Source of the DNA: Chloroflexota bacterium
GTDB taxonomy: Bacteria > Chloroflexota > Anaerolineae > Anaerolineales > Anaerolineaceae
Assembly (NCBI GenBank): GCA_016838895.1
Contig: JAEKNU010000036.1
Coordinates: 1-42,218 of the forward strand
DNA length: 42,218 nt
Direction: 5' to 3'
Of this stretch, positions 1 through 8,637 are shown piece by piece. Below the pieces are notes generated by a model. The model ran no database searches. It was not told where the DNA came from and worked only from the letters and a program-made list of their open reading frames with translations. Position 1 is the stretch's first letter, and the number at the start of each line of letters is the position of its first letter. A program made the position numbers and the translations under genes.

Positions 1-86
1 TACGCGCTTCTCAAATTAATTTGGGTTGGTCTTTTCCTAAATCTTAGCTCTACCCCGTTTTATTGAGATGATACTAAATTTTTCAT

Positions 87-125
87 AAAAAAAAGATCAA
101 AAGCTTTTTGCTTTCGATCTTTTTT
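87..125 (-). terminator. Intrinsic terminator after the DUF89 gene
   Basis: Inverted repeat with GATC-centred arms and A/T tails. On the minus strand it folds into a hairpin with one G-U pair followed by a run of U. It overlaps the stop codon of the DUF89 gene and probably ends the long minus-strand PTS/PDH transcript. Confidence 0.75.
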
Positions 126-966
126 ATGCATGCTTGAGTACGATGTTGGCTGTTGGCAAGTTCAAATGTCTGGCAATCACCGCACATTTTGATAGAAATA
201 ATAAATACAATGGGTCTAAGGGCTTCTCGTCCAGCGTCTCAAAGTTTGCCTGCCCCTTCGCCAATATCAGTGGGGCTTCGTCAAATAATCTTCGAAACGT
301 GTCTGAACATTGATGCAGCGTCGTACCAGGTCCATTTGATCCGGTTTCAATAATTTCAGCAATAGGATCAATACCTGATGCAATCGCATCTGCTTTTGTT
401 GCATCGTTGAGGATGGGACCACTTTTTACAGCATATTGTACTGGAATCGGTAATGTCTCGATCAGTACCCGATCAAACACCGTTTCCCCCGCATTATCCG
501 CAATTAATAATAAATAGTCGGCGTTAGCAATATAAGCAAGAAAATCTGTAATACCATCACCCAGAAATGGTAAATCCAGCACCCTTTGCATAATTTTCTC
601 TACATCAAATGAAGTGCCATGAATCACATCAATGGCATTTCCGGCAGCACTGATCCGCAATGCCATATCTAATGGATTAGCAGCCGCCTGCACAAGTGCT
701 TTTAATTTTGGATAAAATACCAGGGCTTTCTGAATGGATTCTTTCTTAATATCTGCGTAAAAATCTTCAATCCCCGTAATCTGCCGAATAATTTGATTTG
801 TGCTACCGGTAATTTCAGAAGGTGGCACATTTTCATCTGCCACCTTCATTAATCCCATTATTTTGCGAATAACAACTCTTTGTTTATCATTCTCAATTGA
901 ATTGAGCGTCATCGCAGTTATTGCCTGTTTGATAATGCAAACATAGCATTCAGCATAGAGATTCAT
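124..966 (-). CDS. DUF89 (ARMT1-like) damage-control phosphatase family protein
   Basis: A 280-aa protein of the DUF89 family, whose characterised members are metal-dependent phosphatases that remove harmful or stray phosphometabolites such as sugar phosphates. Visible features are an N-terminal CxxC pair (C7, C10), typical of the prokaryotic subgroup, and the Asp/Asn metal-site motif ADNAGETVFD near the middle, followed later by a KSGPILNDAT segment. It is the last gene of the minus-strand run that contains Enzyme I, 49 bp downstream of it, and its stop codon sits in a terminator. In a PTS locus a sugar-phosphate clean-up role is reasonable, but the substrate is not shown by the sequence. 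Family assignment is fairly secure, function inferred. Confidence 0.8.
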   Translation of the reverse strand: MNLYAECYVCIIKQAITAMTLNSIENDKQRVVIRKIMGLMKVADENVPPSEITGSTNQIIRQITGIEDFYADIKKESIQKALVFYPKLKALVQAAANPLDMALRISAAGNAIDVIHGTSFDVEKIMQRVLDLPFLGDGITDFLAYIANADYLLLIADNAGETVFDRVLIETLPIPVQYAVKSGPILNDATKADAIASGIDPIAEIIETGSNGPGTTLHQCSDTFRRLFDEAPLILAKGQANFETLDEKPLDPLYLLFLSKCAVIARHLNLPTANIVLKHA

Positions 967-1015
967 ATCAATAATCTACCTATAAAGTGTTGATTAAATT
1001 TCAGATATAGAGACT

Positions 1016-2740
1016 TTACAAATTCACGATTGGCAATAAATCGCGTACATAGGTTTGTACCTGTTCACTATTTTCCAATGTCAATACAAGATCAGCAATT
1101 TCTTTCGACTGCTCTTTTGAAATAGAGCGGATTATTTGCTTGGCAATCGGAATTGCCGGTGGGTTCATACTGAATTCATCCAGACCTAGCCCCAATAAAA
1201 TGGGGATTGCCACGGGTTCTCCGGCTAATTCACCACACATGCCTACCCACTTCCCTTCTTTATGAGCCGCATCAATCACCATTTTCACCAGCCGTAAAAC
1301 AGATGGTTGGAAACTGGATGCAATATTAGCAACATTGGCATTGGTCCGATCCGCTGCCATTGTATATTGGCTCAAATCATTTGTACCTATAGAGAAAAAG
1401 TCAATTTCTTTTGCCAATATATCTGACATAATGGCTGCCGCAGGAATTTCGATCATGATACCGATATCCACCTTTCTGGCGAAAGCAACTCTTTCCGATT
1501 TCAATTCTTGCTGGCACTCTTCCAATATTGCGCGTGCCTGGCGCACTTCATCCACTGTAGCAACCATTGGGAACATAATTTTGAGGTCTTTCCCGTCAGC
1601 CGCACGTAAAGCAGCACGCAATTGCGGTTTAAACAAATCCGGCCTGGCAAAGCACAAGCGAATTGCGCGTACACCCAGGAAAGGATTGGCTTCTTTTGGT
1701 AATGACAAATAGGATAATTCCTTATCGCCACCAATATCCAGTGTGCGTAATATGACCGGATTTTTACCAAAAGGTTCCACAATAGCTTTGTAGCTCTGAT
1801 ACTGTTCTTCTTCGGTGGGCAAATTACTACGTTCCAAATACAGGAATTCTGTACGCAGCAGCCCAACCCCTTCGGCGCCGAATTCAACAGCCGCTTTGGC
1901 ACTTTCTACATTACCAATATTGGCAACAACTTCCACCTGATGTCCATCCAGCGTTATCGCAGGTTCTTTAGCTTTTACACGGGATTCTTTCATCACCTGA
2001 TTGAAATGCTTTATCTTTTCAGTGTAAGTCTTGACCATATCATTTGAAGGATCAATAAATACCAGACCATCTGATCCATCAAGAATTACTTTATTGCCAT
2101 TTTTTACTTTAAGCACATCCTCACCGGCACCAACAACCGCAGGCAATCCCAATCCGCGCGCCAAAATCGCGGTATGAGATGTCGCACCGCCTTGCGCAAT
2201 GCAGAAGCCCAAGATCAGGTCTTTACTAATCAATACGGTGTCCGAGGGAGTTAAATCATCAGCCAGAATAATAGAGGCTTCCTTCAAATATTCCGTAGGT
2301 GATTCTGCAATACCAAGCAATATTCTTAATACACGGTTACCAACGTCGCGAATATCCAATGCTCTGGCTTTGAGGTATTCATCTTCCAGCATTTCCAAAG
2401 TATTAGCATACCCTTCGATGGCTTCGTGTAATGCAGATTCAATATTTATTCTTTTACTTTCCAAAACGCTTTTTACCTGGTCCATCAAATCAGGATCATC
2501 CAGAATCATTAATTGAGCAGAGAAGATCTCTGCTTGTTCTTCTCCGCTCTCATTTTTCACATGTTCATAGATATCTGAAATTTGTTCTTTTGCGGTTTGC
2601 TGTGCATCAACAAAACGTTGCCACTCTACAGATACATCCTTATCCTGGCATTCTTCAATTTTGATTTCCTCTCGTTCATACAAAAAAACGGGACCAATTG
2701 CAAACCCCAAGGAAGCTGCTATACCCTTCAGTTCTTTCAT
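1016..2740 (-). CDS. ptsI: PTS Enzyme I (phosphoenolpyruvate-protein phosphotransferase)
   Basis: A 574-aa cytoplasmic protein of the usual Enzyme I length. It takes phosphate from PEP and passes it to HPr, releasing pyruvate. The phosphohistidine loop GGATSHTAILARG places the active His at residue 189, matching the usual numbering. The C-terminal PEP-binding barrel has the expected LLRTEFLYLER, GIMIEIPAA, IGTNDLSQY and GMCGELAGEP motifs with the catalytic Cys. Its start overlaps the end of the HPr gene by 4 bp, so the two are translationally coupled. Being in one run with HPr, the PDH genes and the IIABC genes, it probably serves the local transporter. The pyruvate it makes is the substrate of the dehydrogenase encoded just upstream. 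Confidence 0.97.
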   Translation of the reverse strand: MKELKGIAASLGFAIGPVFLYEREEIKIEECQDKDVSVEWQRFVDAQQTAKEQISDIYEHVKNESGEEQAEIFSAQLMILDDPDLMDQVKSVLESKRINIESALHEAIEGYANTLEMLEDEYLKARALDIRDVGNRVLRILLGIAESPTEYLKEASIILADDLTPSDTVLISKDLILGFCIAQGGATSHTAILARGLGLPAVVGAGEDVLKVKNGNKVILDGSDGLVFIDPSNDMVKTYTEKIKHFNQVMKESRVKAKEPAITLDGHQVEVVANIGNVESAKAAVEFGAEGVGLLRTEFLYLERSNLPTEEEQYQSYKAIVEPFGKNPVILRTLDIGGDKELSYLSLPKEANPFLGVRAIRLCFARPDLFKPQLRAALRAADGKDLKIMFPMVATVDEVRQARAILEECQQELKSERVAFARKVDIGIMIEIPAAAIMSDILAKEIDFFSIGTNDLSQYTMAADRTNANVANIASSFQPSVLRLVKMVIDAAHKEGKWVGMCGELAGEPVAIPILLGLGLDEFSMNPPAIPIAKQIIRSISKEQSKEIADLVLTLENSEQVQTYVRDLLPIVNL

Positions 2741-3006
2741 TTGCTATCTCCGAAATCATCTTTGATCAGTTCTTCAAGGAATATTAATGCTTCTTCGGCA
2801 CCTTCTCCTTCAGTTTTCAAAATAATTTCAGAATCTTTCTGAACACCTAATGATAGGACACCCAAAATACTTTTGGCATTAGAAGTTCGTACACCATGCG
2901 AAATAAAAATTTTGCATTTAAATTTCGCTGCTGCACGCACAAAGATTGATGCGGGTCTTGCATGTAAACCCACCGGATGTGTAACAATCAATTTCTTTTC
3001 GGGCAT
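2737..3006 (-). CDS. ptsH: PTS phosphocarrier protein HPr
   Basis: An 89-aa HPr that shuttles phosphate from Enzyme I to the IIA protein. I chose the ATG at 3006 rather than the upstream GTG at 3012. An AGGCAGG ribosome-binding site precedes it by 5 bases, and this start puts the phosphorylated His in GLHARPAS at residue 15 and the regulatory Ser in NAKSILGV at residue 46, the canonical positions. The intact Ser46 region (KSILGVLSLG) resembles HPr proteins that are targets of HPr kinase/phosphorylase, so CcpA-like catabolite control is possible. No hprK lies in the window. The gene overlaps ptsI by 4 bp and follows the E2 gene closely. Confidence 0.96.
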   Translation of the reverse strand: MPEKKLIVTHPVGLHARPASIFVRAAAKFKCKIFISHGVRTSNAKSILGVLSLGVQKDSEIILKTEGEGAEEALIFLEELIKDDFGDSK

Positions 3007-3021
3007 GAGCACCTGCCTTCT

Positions 3022-4341
3022 CTAGTAGAGTATTAGTATTGGATTTTCAAATATGTTTTTCAAGTCGGCTATAAACTTAGCCGCTACAGCGCCATCAATA
3101 ATACGGTGATCAGCAGATAAGGTAATACGCATAATCGGGCGAATGACAACTTCTCCATTCACCGGAACAACTTCATCTTGTGTAGTACTAATAGCCAATA
3201 TTGCAGATTGTGGCGGATTGATTATAGCATCAAACTGCTCAATTCCAAATGGCCCAAGGTTCGAAATTGTAAAAGTACCCCCGCTTACCTCGTTCGGTTG
3301 CAGTTCACCTTTACGGGCTTTTTCCGCCAGCAGGTTTGTTTCTGCGGCAATCCGGGAAATACTCTTCATTGTTACATCATGGACGACAGGGACAATTAAT
3401 CCATCATCTAATGCTACTGCCACCCCCATATTAACATTTTTATGCAACACAATACGATCTTCTTTCATAGAGGCGTTCAAATAAGGATGTTGCTTTAATG
3501 CAGACGCAACGATTTTTACAAACATTGCTGTAGCAGATATTCGATCCGAGCCCGCTTTTTCAGCAAATGTATTCATTGACTTGCGCGCTTCATTAAATGC
3601 TGTCATATCAATACGTGTTGTAAATTTAATATGCGGAATCGTCTGATAGCTCATTGTTAGCCGTTGCGCAATCGTAGCTCGCATACCCACTATTGGAATC
3701 ACCTCATCATCCTCTGTCATTGGCACAGGGATACCACCGGTTATCGGTTTTGGTACAAAGGCAGACACATCCGCTGCCTGAATCCGTTGAGCTGGTCCGC
3801 TGCCGGCTATTTTTGTTAGATCGACGCCCATCTCAGAAGCGATACGACGTGCAGCCGGTGTGGCATTTACTTTTCCGGGCGGTACATTCACGGTTGCCTT
3901 ACTGGCAGCCTGTTCCACATCCGTTCTGGTGATTTTTCCAAGTGCACCACTGCCAGATACCTGAGATAAATCAATACCCAAGGCCTCCGCCATTTTTCGG
4001 GCAACAGGGGTCACTTCTACTGAAACGGGTAAATTAGCCATATTGCTTGCTGCCTGTGTGGCAGCCTGGGCTTCAGGCGCATTCTTTTCAGGAAGGGCTT
4101 CGCCTGGTTCAAGAATGTACCCAATGACGACACCTATTGGAAATACCTCACCTGGTTGTGCTGAAACCCCATCCAAAATACCAGTTGCAGGTGCTTCAAC
4201 GTCAATGGCGACTTTGGCAGTTTCAATAACCAGAATGGTTTCGCCTTCTTTGACATGATCCCCATTATGCTTTTTCCACTCCGATATGGTACCCGTTTCC
4301 TGGTCCATATCGACTTTTGGCATAATTAATTCAGTTGCCAT
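3022..4341 (-). CDS. pdhC: Dihydrolipoamide acyltransferase (E2) of a pyruvate/acetoin dehydrogenase complex
   Basis: A 439-aa E2 core subunit, which moves the acetyl group from E1 to CoA on a swinging lipoyl arm. An N-terminal lipoyl domain (about residues 2-78) carries the lipoyl Lys at K43 in ETAKVAID. It is followed by two peripheral subunit-binding domains, about 109-144 (VTPVARKMAEALGIDL) and 160-195 (ATPAARRIASEMGVDL), where one is usual. The catalytic CAT domain runs from about 215 to the end, with the DHRIIDG active-site motif (His near 412). It lies directly after E1-beta (1 bp gap) and before HPr. No E3 (lipoamide dehydrogenase) gene is in the window. Acetoin dehydrogenase E2 is the main alternative; sequence alone does not settle it. 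Confidence 0.93.
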   Translation of the reverse strand: MATELIMPKVDMDQETGTISEWKKHNGDHVKEGETILVIETAKVAIDVEAPATGILDGVSAQPGEVFPIGVVIGYILEPGEALPEKNAPEAQAATQAASNMANLPVSVEVTPVARKMAEALGIDLSQVSGSGALGKITRTDVEQAASKATVNVPPGKVNATPAARRIASEMGVDLTKIAGSGPAQRIQAADVSAFVPKPITGGIPVPMTEDDEVIPIVGMRATIAQRLTMSYQTIPHIKFTTRIDMTAFNEARKSMNTFAEKAGSDRISATAMFVKIVASALKQHPYLNASMKEDRIVLHKNVNMGVAVALDDGLIVPVVHDVTMKSISRIAAETNLLAEKARKGELQPNEVSGGTFTISNLGPFGIEQFDAIINPPQSAILAISTTQDEVVPVNGEVVIRPIMRITLSADHRIIDGAVAAKFIADLKNIFENPILILY

Positions 4342-4342
4342 T

Positions 4343-5329
4343 TTAGATCCTGCCTTTTACCACGTCTAATGCTTTGGCATATATATCATCAACCTGGGGC
4401 ACAGTGTTTAATTCCAGATTCCGATTATAAGGAACGGGCATTTCGCGACCAGCTAATCGAACAATAGGTGCATCCAAATAGCCAAATGCTTCGCTTTCAG
4501 CGATTAGCGCTGCTAATTCTCCGCCAAAACCGCCCGTTTTTACAGCTTCATGCACAAGTAATACTTTACCAGTTTTCTTTACAGATTGCACAATCGGATC
4601 GGCATTCAATGGGCGCAATGTGCGCGGATCTACGATTTCTACCTCAATGCCTTCAGCGGCAAGTCTATCAGCTGCTTCCATCGCCCGTGAAACCATGATT
4701 GATGTTGCTACAATGGTCAGGTCTGTGCCTTTCCGTTTGACATCGGGTTCACCCAGTGGAATTGTATAGGGTTCTTCTGGTACCTCACCCTTGGTTTTAT
4801 ATAACAATTTGTGCTCAATAAACAAAACCGGATTATCATCACGAATTGCAGAAATTAATAAACCCTTTGCATCATAGGGTGTAGTAGGCATAACCACCTT
4901 TAAGCCTGGCACATGTACAAACCAGTTCTCAAGAGATTGCGAATGATGTTCTGCCGCACCAGTACCTGAGCCTGCCGGAGTTCGCAGCACCATAGGTACT
5001 GTGGCTTTACCGCCAAACATAAAGCGCAATTTTGCCGCCTGATTCACCAATTGCTCTGATGCAAGTGTAGTGAAATCCATAAACATAATTTCAGCAATTG
5101 GACGCATGCCTATCAAGGCGGCGCCCACTGCAGCACCTGTTAACCCTAGTTCGGTGATCGGTGTGTCCAGAATACGATCCGGACCAAATTTTTCCAACAT
5201 GCCATAGGAAACCTGGAAAGCGCCACCATAAACGCCAACATCTTCACCAATCAGGAAAACTTTATCATCTCTTTCCATTTCCTGAGTCATGGCTTCCCGA
5301 ATTGCTTCAAGATAAGTTATCTCTCTCAT
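4343..5329 (-). CDS. pdhB: Pyruvate/acetoin dehydrogenase E1 component, beta subunit
   Basis: A 328-aa transketolase-like beta subunit. With the alpha subunit it forms the thiamine-diphosphate heterotetramer that decarboxylates a 2-oxoacid. The N-terminal [28 protein letters not shown] and the [25 protein letters not shown] block are hallmarks of the family, and a transketolase C-terminal domain follows ([23 protein letters not shown]). Its start overlaps the end of the alpha gene by 4 bp. Gene order E1-alpha, E1-beta, E2 is standard for two-subunit PDH and for acetoin dehydrogenase. The neighbouring Enzyme I and HPr, which generate pyruvate from PEP, favour pyruvate as substrate, but that is inference. 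Confidence 0.94.
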   Translation of the reverse strand: MREITYLEAIREAMTQEMERDDKVFLIGEDVGVYGGAFQVSYGMLEKFGPDRILDTPITELGLTGAAVGAALIGMRPIAEIMFMDFTTLASEQLVNQAAKLRFMFGGKATVPMVLRTPAGSGTGAAEHHSQSLENWFVHVPGLKVVMPTTPYDAKGLLISAIRDDNPVLFIEHKLLYKTKGEVPEEPYTIPLGEPDVKRKGTDLTIVATSIMVSRAMEAADRLAAEGIEVEIVDPRTLRPLNADPIVQSVKKTGKVLLVHEAVKTGGFGGELAALIAESEAFGYLDAPIVRLAGREMPVPYNRNLELNTVPQVDDIYAKALDVVKGRI

Positions 5330-6327
5330 GGTGCGTATACTCCTTCCTCTATTGTTTCCAGCGCAGGTTCGGGGCTGGCTTCTGCAAACTGACGAGCAGA
5401 TTCAATATTGGCATACGCTTGTACTTTGATTTCATCCGCTTTCTTTTCAGACATAATTTTGTTATCCGCTAAATATTTCCGGAAGCGCAAAATTGGATCT
5501 TTGCTTTTCCATTCATCGATTTCCTCAGCCGTCCGATAGCGATTTCGATCACTTTTTGAATGACCACGCCAGCGATAAGTATTATTAACAACCATATAAG
5601 GACCTTTACCACTGCGAGCATGTTCAACAGCGACTTGTACTGCATCCTGTACGGCGATAAGATCATTCCCATCCACAGCAACACCAGGAAAACCGTATAA
5701 CTCAGCGCGTGCAGCCAGCATTTCACTGGTTGTCCATTTCTCAGATGGAAAGGACATTGCGTATTGATTGTTTTCACAGATCCAGACCACCGGTACATTG
5801 TACAGATGAGACAAAATCATCGATTCATGAAACGCACCTGTTGAAGCCGCGCCATCACCAAAGAAGCAAAGTAAAACTTCGTCTTTTTTATAGTGTTTCA
5901 AGCCCAGCCCAACACCAACTGCCATAGGCAAGCCGCCGCCCACAACACCGTTGGCACCCAAATTGCGGCCTTCCATGTCTGCAATGTGCATAGAACCACC
6001 GCGTCCACGGCAATAACCATTTTCTTTGCCGTAAAACTCAGACATCATCAGATTCAAATCGGCACCCTTGGCAATACATAAGCCATGTCCACGATGATGC
6101 CCCAGGATATAATCGGTTGGTTTCAGTGTACTGATTGAACCCACTGCCGATGCTTCCTGACCAATTGAAAGATGCATTGTGCCATGAATCTTTCCTGCCA
6201 TATAACTTTTTTCAGCTTGCTCTTCAAATGCGCGAACTTCATACATTTGTAAAAGCAAATTTGCTGCTTCCTCTTTTTTTAAGGTCATACTCTCTACCTC
6301 ACTTTTTACCATCATGGCTTTCACCAT
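5326..6327 (-). CDS. pdhA: Pyruvate/acetoin dehydrogenase E1 component, alpha subunit
   Basis: A 333-aa thiamine-diphosphate-dependent alpha subunit. The cofactor motif [20 protein letters not shown] ending in ENN is complete, as are [23 protein letters not shown] and the early HLSIGQEA block. Two starts are credible. The ATG at 6327 has GCAGGT 7 bases upstream. The ATG at 6288 (MTLKKEEA) has GAGG 8 bases upstream and fits the usual family N-terminus better. I kept the longer form. It lies 55 bp downstream of the UlaD-like gene and opens the PDH section of the locus. The dehydrogenase needs an E3 supplied from elsewhere. Confidence 0.94.
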   Translation of the reverse strand: MVKAMMVKSEVESMTLKKEEAANLLLQMYEVRAFEEQAEKSYMAGKIHGTMHLSIGQEASAVGSISTLKPTDYILGHHRGHGLCIAKGADLNLMMSEFYGKENGYCRGRGGSMHIADMEGRNLGANGVVGGGLPMAVGVGLGLKHYKKDEVLLCFFGDGAASTGAFHESMILSHLYNVPVVWICENNQYAMSFPSEKWTTSEMLAARAELYGFPGVAVDGNDLIAVQDAVQVAVEHARSGKGPYMVVNNTYRWRGHSKSDRNRYRTAEEIDEWKSKDPILRFRKYLADNKIMSEKKADEIKVQAYANIESARQFAEASPEPALETIEEGVYAP

Positions 6328-6382
6328 TTTTACTACCTGCTAAAATCGGGTCATCTACAGAACTAAAATACATAAGGAGCGC

Positions 6383-7042
6383 TTAACCCCAATATTTGTT
6401 AATTTCTTCGCTAAACTTTTTCGCTTCTGCGATCGGATCAGCAGCTTCACGGATGGCGCGACCAATAACCAGCACACTGATATCAACATCTTTGAAAAAC
6501 CTGACCATATCCAGCCCTAATCCACCGGCAACAGAAACCTGGAAACCCATCTCAATCAATTGACCGATGGTATCCAAATCATCAGCACCCCAAATGCGAG
6601 AGGTATTACCTTCATCCCATCCACGGTGATAAACCATGCGTTCAACACCAATGTCACGCCATTCGGATGCGCGAGCCATGATGTCACGAACACCTGTTAA
6701 TTCGATAAACATTTCATGTCCATCACGATTTTCAGCTTCTTCATATGCCAAACGAACGGTGGCTAATGGTGCAGCGCCCAGAACCGTCATCCAGTTTGCG
6801 CCAGCATCAAAACAAATTTTCGCCTCTAACCCGCCAACATCCGGGGTTTTTACATCCGCTAAAATAATGTTATTCGGGCATAAATGGCGAACCGTTCGTA
6901 CAGCCAACATACCGGCTGCTTTTGTTAAGGGCGTGCCAATTTCGATTGCTTCCACTTCTTTGCCCACCAATTGAGCCATTGCCAATGCGGGTGCCATTTC
7001 TACATAATCTAATGCAAGTTGTAATATCGGTTTTTTTGCCAT
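6383..7042 (-). CDS. UlaD/HPS-family enzyme: 3-keto-L-gulonate-6-phosphate decarboxylase or hexulose-6-phosphate synthase
   Basis: A 219-aa half-barrel enzyme of the OMP decarboxylase suprafamily, close to E. coli UlaD along its length. Shared signatures are LQLALD, EAIEIGTPL, LADVKTPD (D63, K65), FIELTG (E114), MVYHRG (H139, R140) and the C-terminal AGRxIR-like VIGRAIREAADPI. UlaD makes L-xylulose 5-phosphate and CO2 from 3-keto-L-gulonate 6-phosphate. Compared with the UlaD sequence as I remember it, the positions of R139 and T169 are W142 and A172 here, while E112 is kept. Those positions distinguish UlaD from hexulose-6-phosphate synthase, so the actual reaction is open. It follows the UlaE-like gene by 38 bp, which favours a pentulose-phosphate product. 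Confidence 0.85.
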   Translation of the reverse strand: MAKKPILQLALDYVEMAPALAMAQLVGKEVEAIEIGTPLTKAAGMLAVRTVRHLCPNNIILADVKTPDVGGLEAKICFDAGANWMTVLGAAPLATVRLAYEEAENRDGHEMFIELTGVRDIMARASEWRDIGVERMVYHRGWDEGNTSRIWGADDLDTIGQLIEMGFQVSVAGGLGLDMVRFFKDVDISVLVIGRAIREAADPIAEAKKFSEEINKYWG

Positions 7043-7080
7043 CTAAAGCGTTCTCCTTAATTGGCTCATTACAAGCCTAA

Positions 7081-7929
7081 CTATTTCAACCAACCTTCAC
7101 GCATTTTTTCACGAATCCAAACATTGCTTGATTTGACAATATCCATGGCATTGGGTAAATCAGCAGTCCACAATTCCAATACAATTGATCCTACAAAATC
7201 AAGGTCTGCCAGTTTTTCAAATACCGGTACAAAAGGTACATCACCTTCACCCGGTGTAACAAATCGTAGTTGTCCGGGTTTGGTGTCTTTCACATGCACT
7301 GCCGCTAAATGCCCCCTGGCAAATTCCATCTCTGCCAGCACATCTTTCTCAGCGTAAACTAGATTTCCTACATCTACATAGGCCTGAAACCAGGGAGAAT
7401 TAAAATAATTAACATAGTGCATCACTTTGGAAATTGATTCTATACGGATGTCCCAATTTTCCAGTGCGAGCATAACGCCTGCCTGTGCTGCATATATCAC
7501 CCCCTGCTCCAAGTTTGCCAGAAAATTTTCCTGCGTCTTTGCATTACTTTCTTCATGATATACATCACTGCCAGCTATTAGAATATATCGAATACCGAGA
7601 TCAACCGAAAAATCGATGGCCTTTTTTAGTATATCTACTGCAATCGTGCTGGTCTTGGGATTTTCACTGCCTAATGGGAATCGACGATGAGCGCTTAAAC
7701 TCATTGATTTTATGCGCATATCGCTTTCCTGGATTTCACGCTTTAATTTATTACGAGTTGTAAGCCCCCATTCCAACCGTTGAATTCGTTCATCGGAATC
7801 ATCAATTGACATTTCCACGAAATCATAGTTCGCATCCCTGGCAGCCGCCAGGCGCTGCGCCCAGCTCAAGGATTGCGGAAGAGCCTTCTCATACATTCCC
7901 AGTTCGATCATTTCAGGATTAATTTTCAT
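7081..7929 (-). CDS. UlaE-like L-ribulose-5-phosphate (L-xylulose-5-phosphate) 3-epimerase
   Basis: A 282-aa TIM-barrel sugar-phosphate epimerase of the xylose-isomerase-like superfamily. It resembles E. coli UlaE/SgbU strongly: LGMYEKALPQSLSWAQRL, DFVEMSIDDSDER, SLSAHRRFPLGS, the aligned metal-site regions ALENWD and YVDVGNL, and HVKDTKPGQ. The known reaction is L-xylulose 5-phosphate to L-ribulose 5-phosphate in L-ascorbate and related catabolism. The next enzyme, a UlaF-type 4-epimerase, and the lactonase UlaG are not in the window. The gene has its own promoter-like region (7964-7993) with half-sites shared with the PTS promoter, so it probably starts a second transcription unit running through ulaD, pdh and pts genes. 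Confidence 0.88.
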   Translation of the reverse strand: MKINPEMIELGMYEKALPQSLSWAQRLAAARDANYDFVEMSIDDSDERIQRLEWGLTTRNKLKREIQESDMRIKSMSLSAHRRFPLGSENPKTSTIAVDILKKAIDFSVDLGIRYILIAGSDVYHEESNAKTQENFLANLEQGVIYAAQAGVMLALENWDIRIESISKVMHYVNYFNSPWFQAYVDVGNLVYAEKDVLAEMEFARGHLAAVHVKDTKPGQLRFVTPGEGDVPFVPVFEKLADLDFVGSIVLELWTADLPNAMDIVKSSNVWIREKMREGWLK

Positions 7930-7957
7930 AGCATTTCTTTATTATAAATATCTCAAC

Positions 7958-7993
7958 TATGTGATTATAACATACACATATGTGATTGTTCAA
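7958..7993 (-). promoter_or_regulatory. Promoter with candidate operator upstream of the UlaE-like gene
   Basis: On the minus strand there is TTGAAC (7988-7993), an 18-bp spacer and a perfect extended -10 TGTTATAAT (hexamer 7964-7969). Between the two hexamers lies a perfect 10-bp palindrome CACATATGTG (7975-7984). TATGTGATT occurs twice as a direct repeat 21 bp apart (7958-7966 and 7979-7987). The same TCACATAT half-site forms the palindrome at the PTS IIA promoter, so one regulator, probably the SorC-type protein at 11301, is likely to act at both. Promoter placement is read from sequence; the regulator link is inference. Confidence 0.6.
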
Positions 7994-8048
7994 TATACAA
8001 AATTGTAGGTTTGAGAAATTCAACCCAAACCTGCTACCTAATCTTAAG

Positions 8049-8540
8049 TTATTTTGAATTTTTTTCTTTTATATTTTCAATATCCCGAGCCAGCATATGC
8101 TTTGAGATTGGTGTGATCTTCTTAATACTTCGCCCGTTATTAACAGCCAAAGCATGTTCTGCGATATCTTCTATAACCAATAATTCCTTTAATACAGCAA
8201 TAGATTTTCGCCTGGGCCACAAACCACTCATTTTTGCTACAAATGGAAAACGGGATTTCTCAATGGCCTTTCCCCATGGGATACTGACTTTCTTGATAAC
8301 CTTTTTTGGTGAACTTTCTTTATCCAGGTCTTTTCGGGTATGGATTTGTTTTGCCACCTCGATAACCAAAAACCGGTAAATTTTTACGGTGTTTGACCAT
8401 GATAAAAATAAGATAATGCCATAAGTGATAACAACCAGACTAATAATTAATTGATTGGCTTCATAAAAATATAATATTTGCCTGCCAAACTCCCCAAGCA
8501 AGTTTTCCACAAAAGCTCGTACCATAATTTTTTTCACCAA
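8049..8540 (-). CDS. Unknown small membrane-anchored protein in the PTS locus
   Basis: A 163-aa protein I do not recognise. One clear hydrophobic segment lies at about residues 31-52 (LIISLVVITYGIILFLSW), after a short N-terminal part, so it is probably anchored once in the membrane. The rest is basic and hydrophilic, with clusters such as KVIKKVS, PRRKSIAVLKEL and a Lys/Glu-rich C-terminus. It lies between the IIC gene and the UlaE-like gene on the same strand, separated from IIC by a hairpin (8566-8595). No enzyme motif is visible. An accessory role to the IIC transporter is possible from position only. Confidence 0.6.
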   Translation of the reverse strand: MVKKIMVRAFVENLLGEFGRQILYFYEANQLIISLVVITYGIILFLSWSNTVKIYRFLVIEVAKQIHTRKDLDKESSPKKVIKKVSIPWGKAIEKSRFPFVAKMSGLWPRRKSIAVLKELLVIEDIAEHALAVNNGRSIKKITPISKHMLARDIENIKEKNSK

Positions 8541-8565
8541 TGTTGATTCATATTACCTGAACGAT

Positions 8566-8595
8566 TTGGGTGTGGTCATGTTCAACCACACCCAA
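8566..8595 (-). terminator. Intercistronic hairpin after the IIC gene
   Basis: Perfect 11-bp arms TTGGGTGTGGT and ACCACACCCAA separated by 8 bases. There is no U run on the minus strand, so it is more likely an mRNA-stabilising or partially terminating hairpin than a full terminator. It would lower expression of downstream genes relative to the transporter. Confidence 0.55.
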
Positions 8596-8637
8596 TTTTG
8601 TTTAAGACGAAATCATTTTCTAAGCAATTAGAAAAGT

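Noticed and set aside
1501..1902. 133-codon frame within ptsI on the same strand
   Set aside because: Alternative frame inside a fully conserved Enzyme I gene; no independent support.
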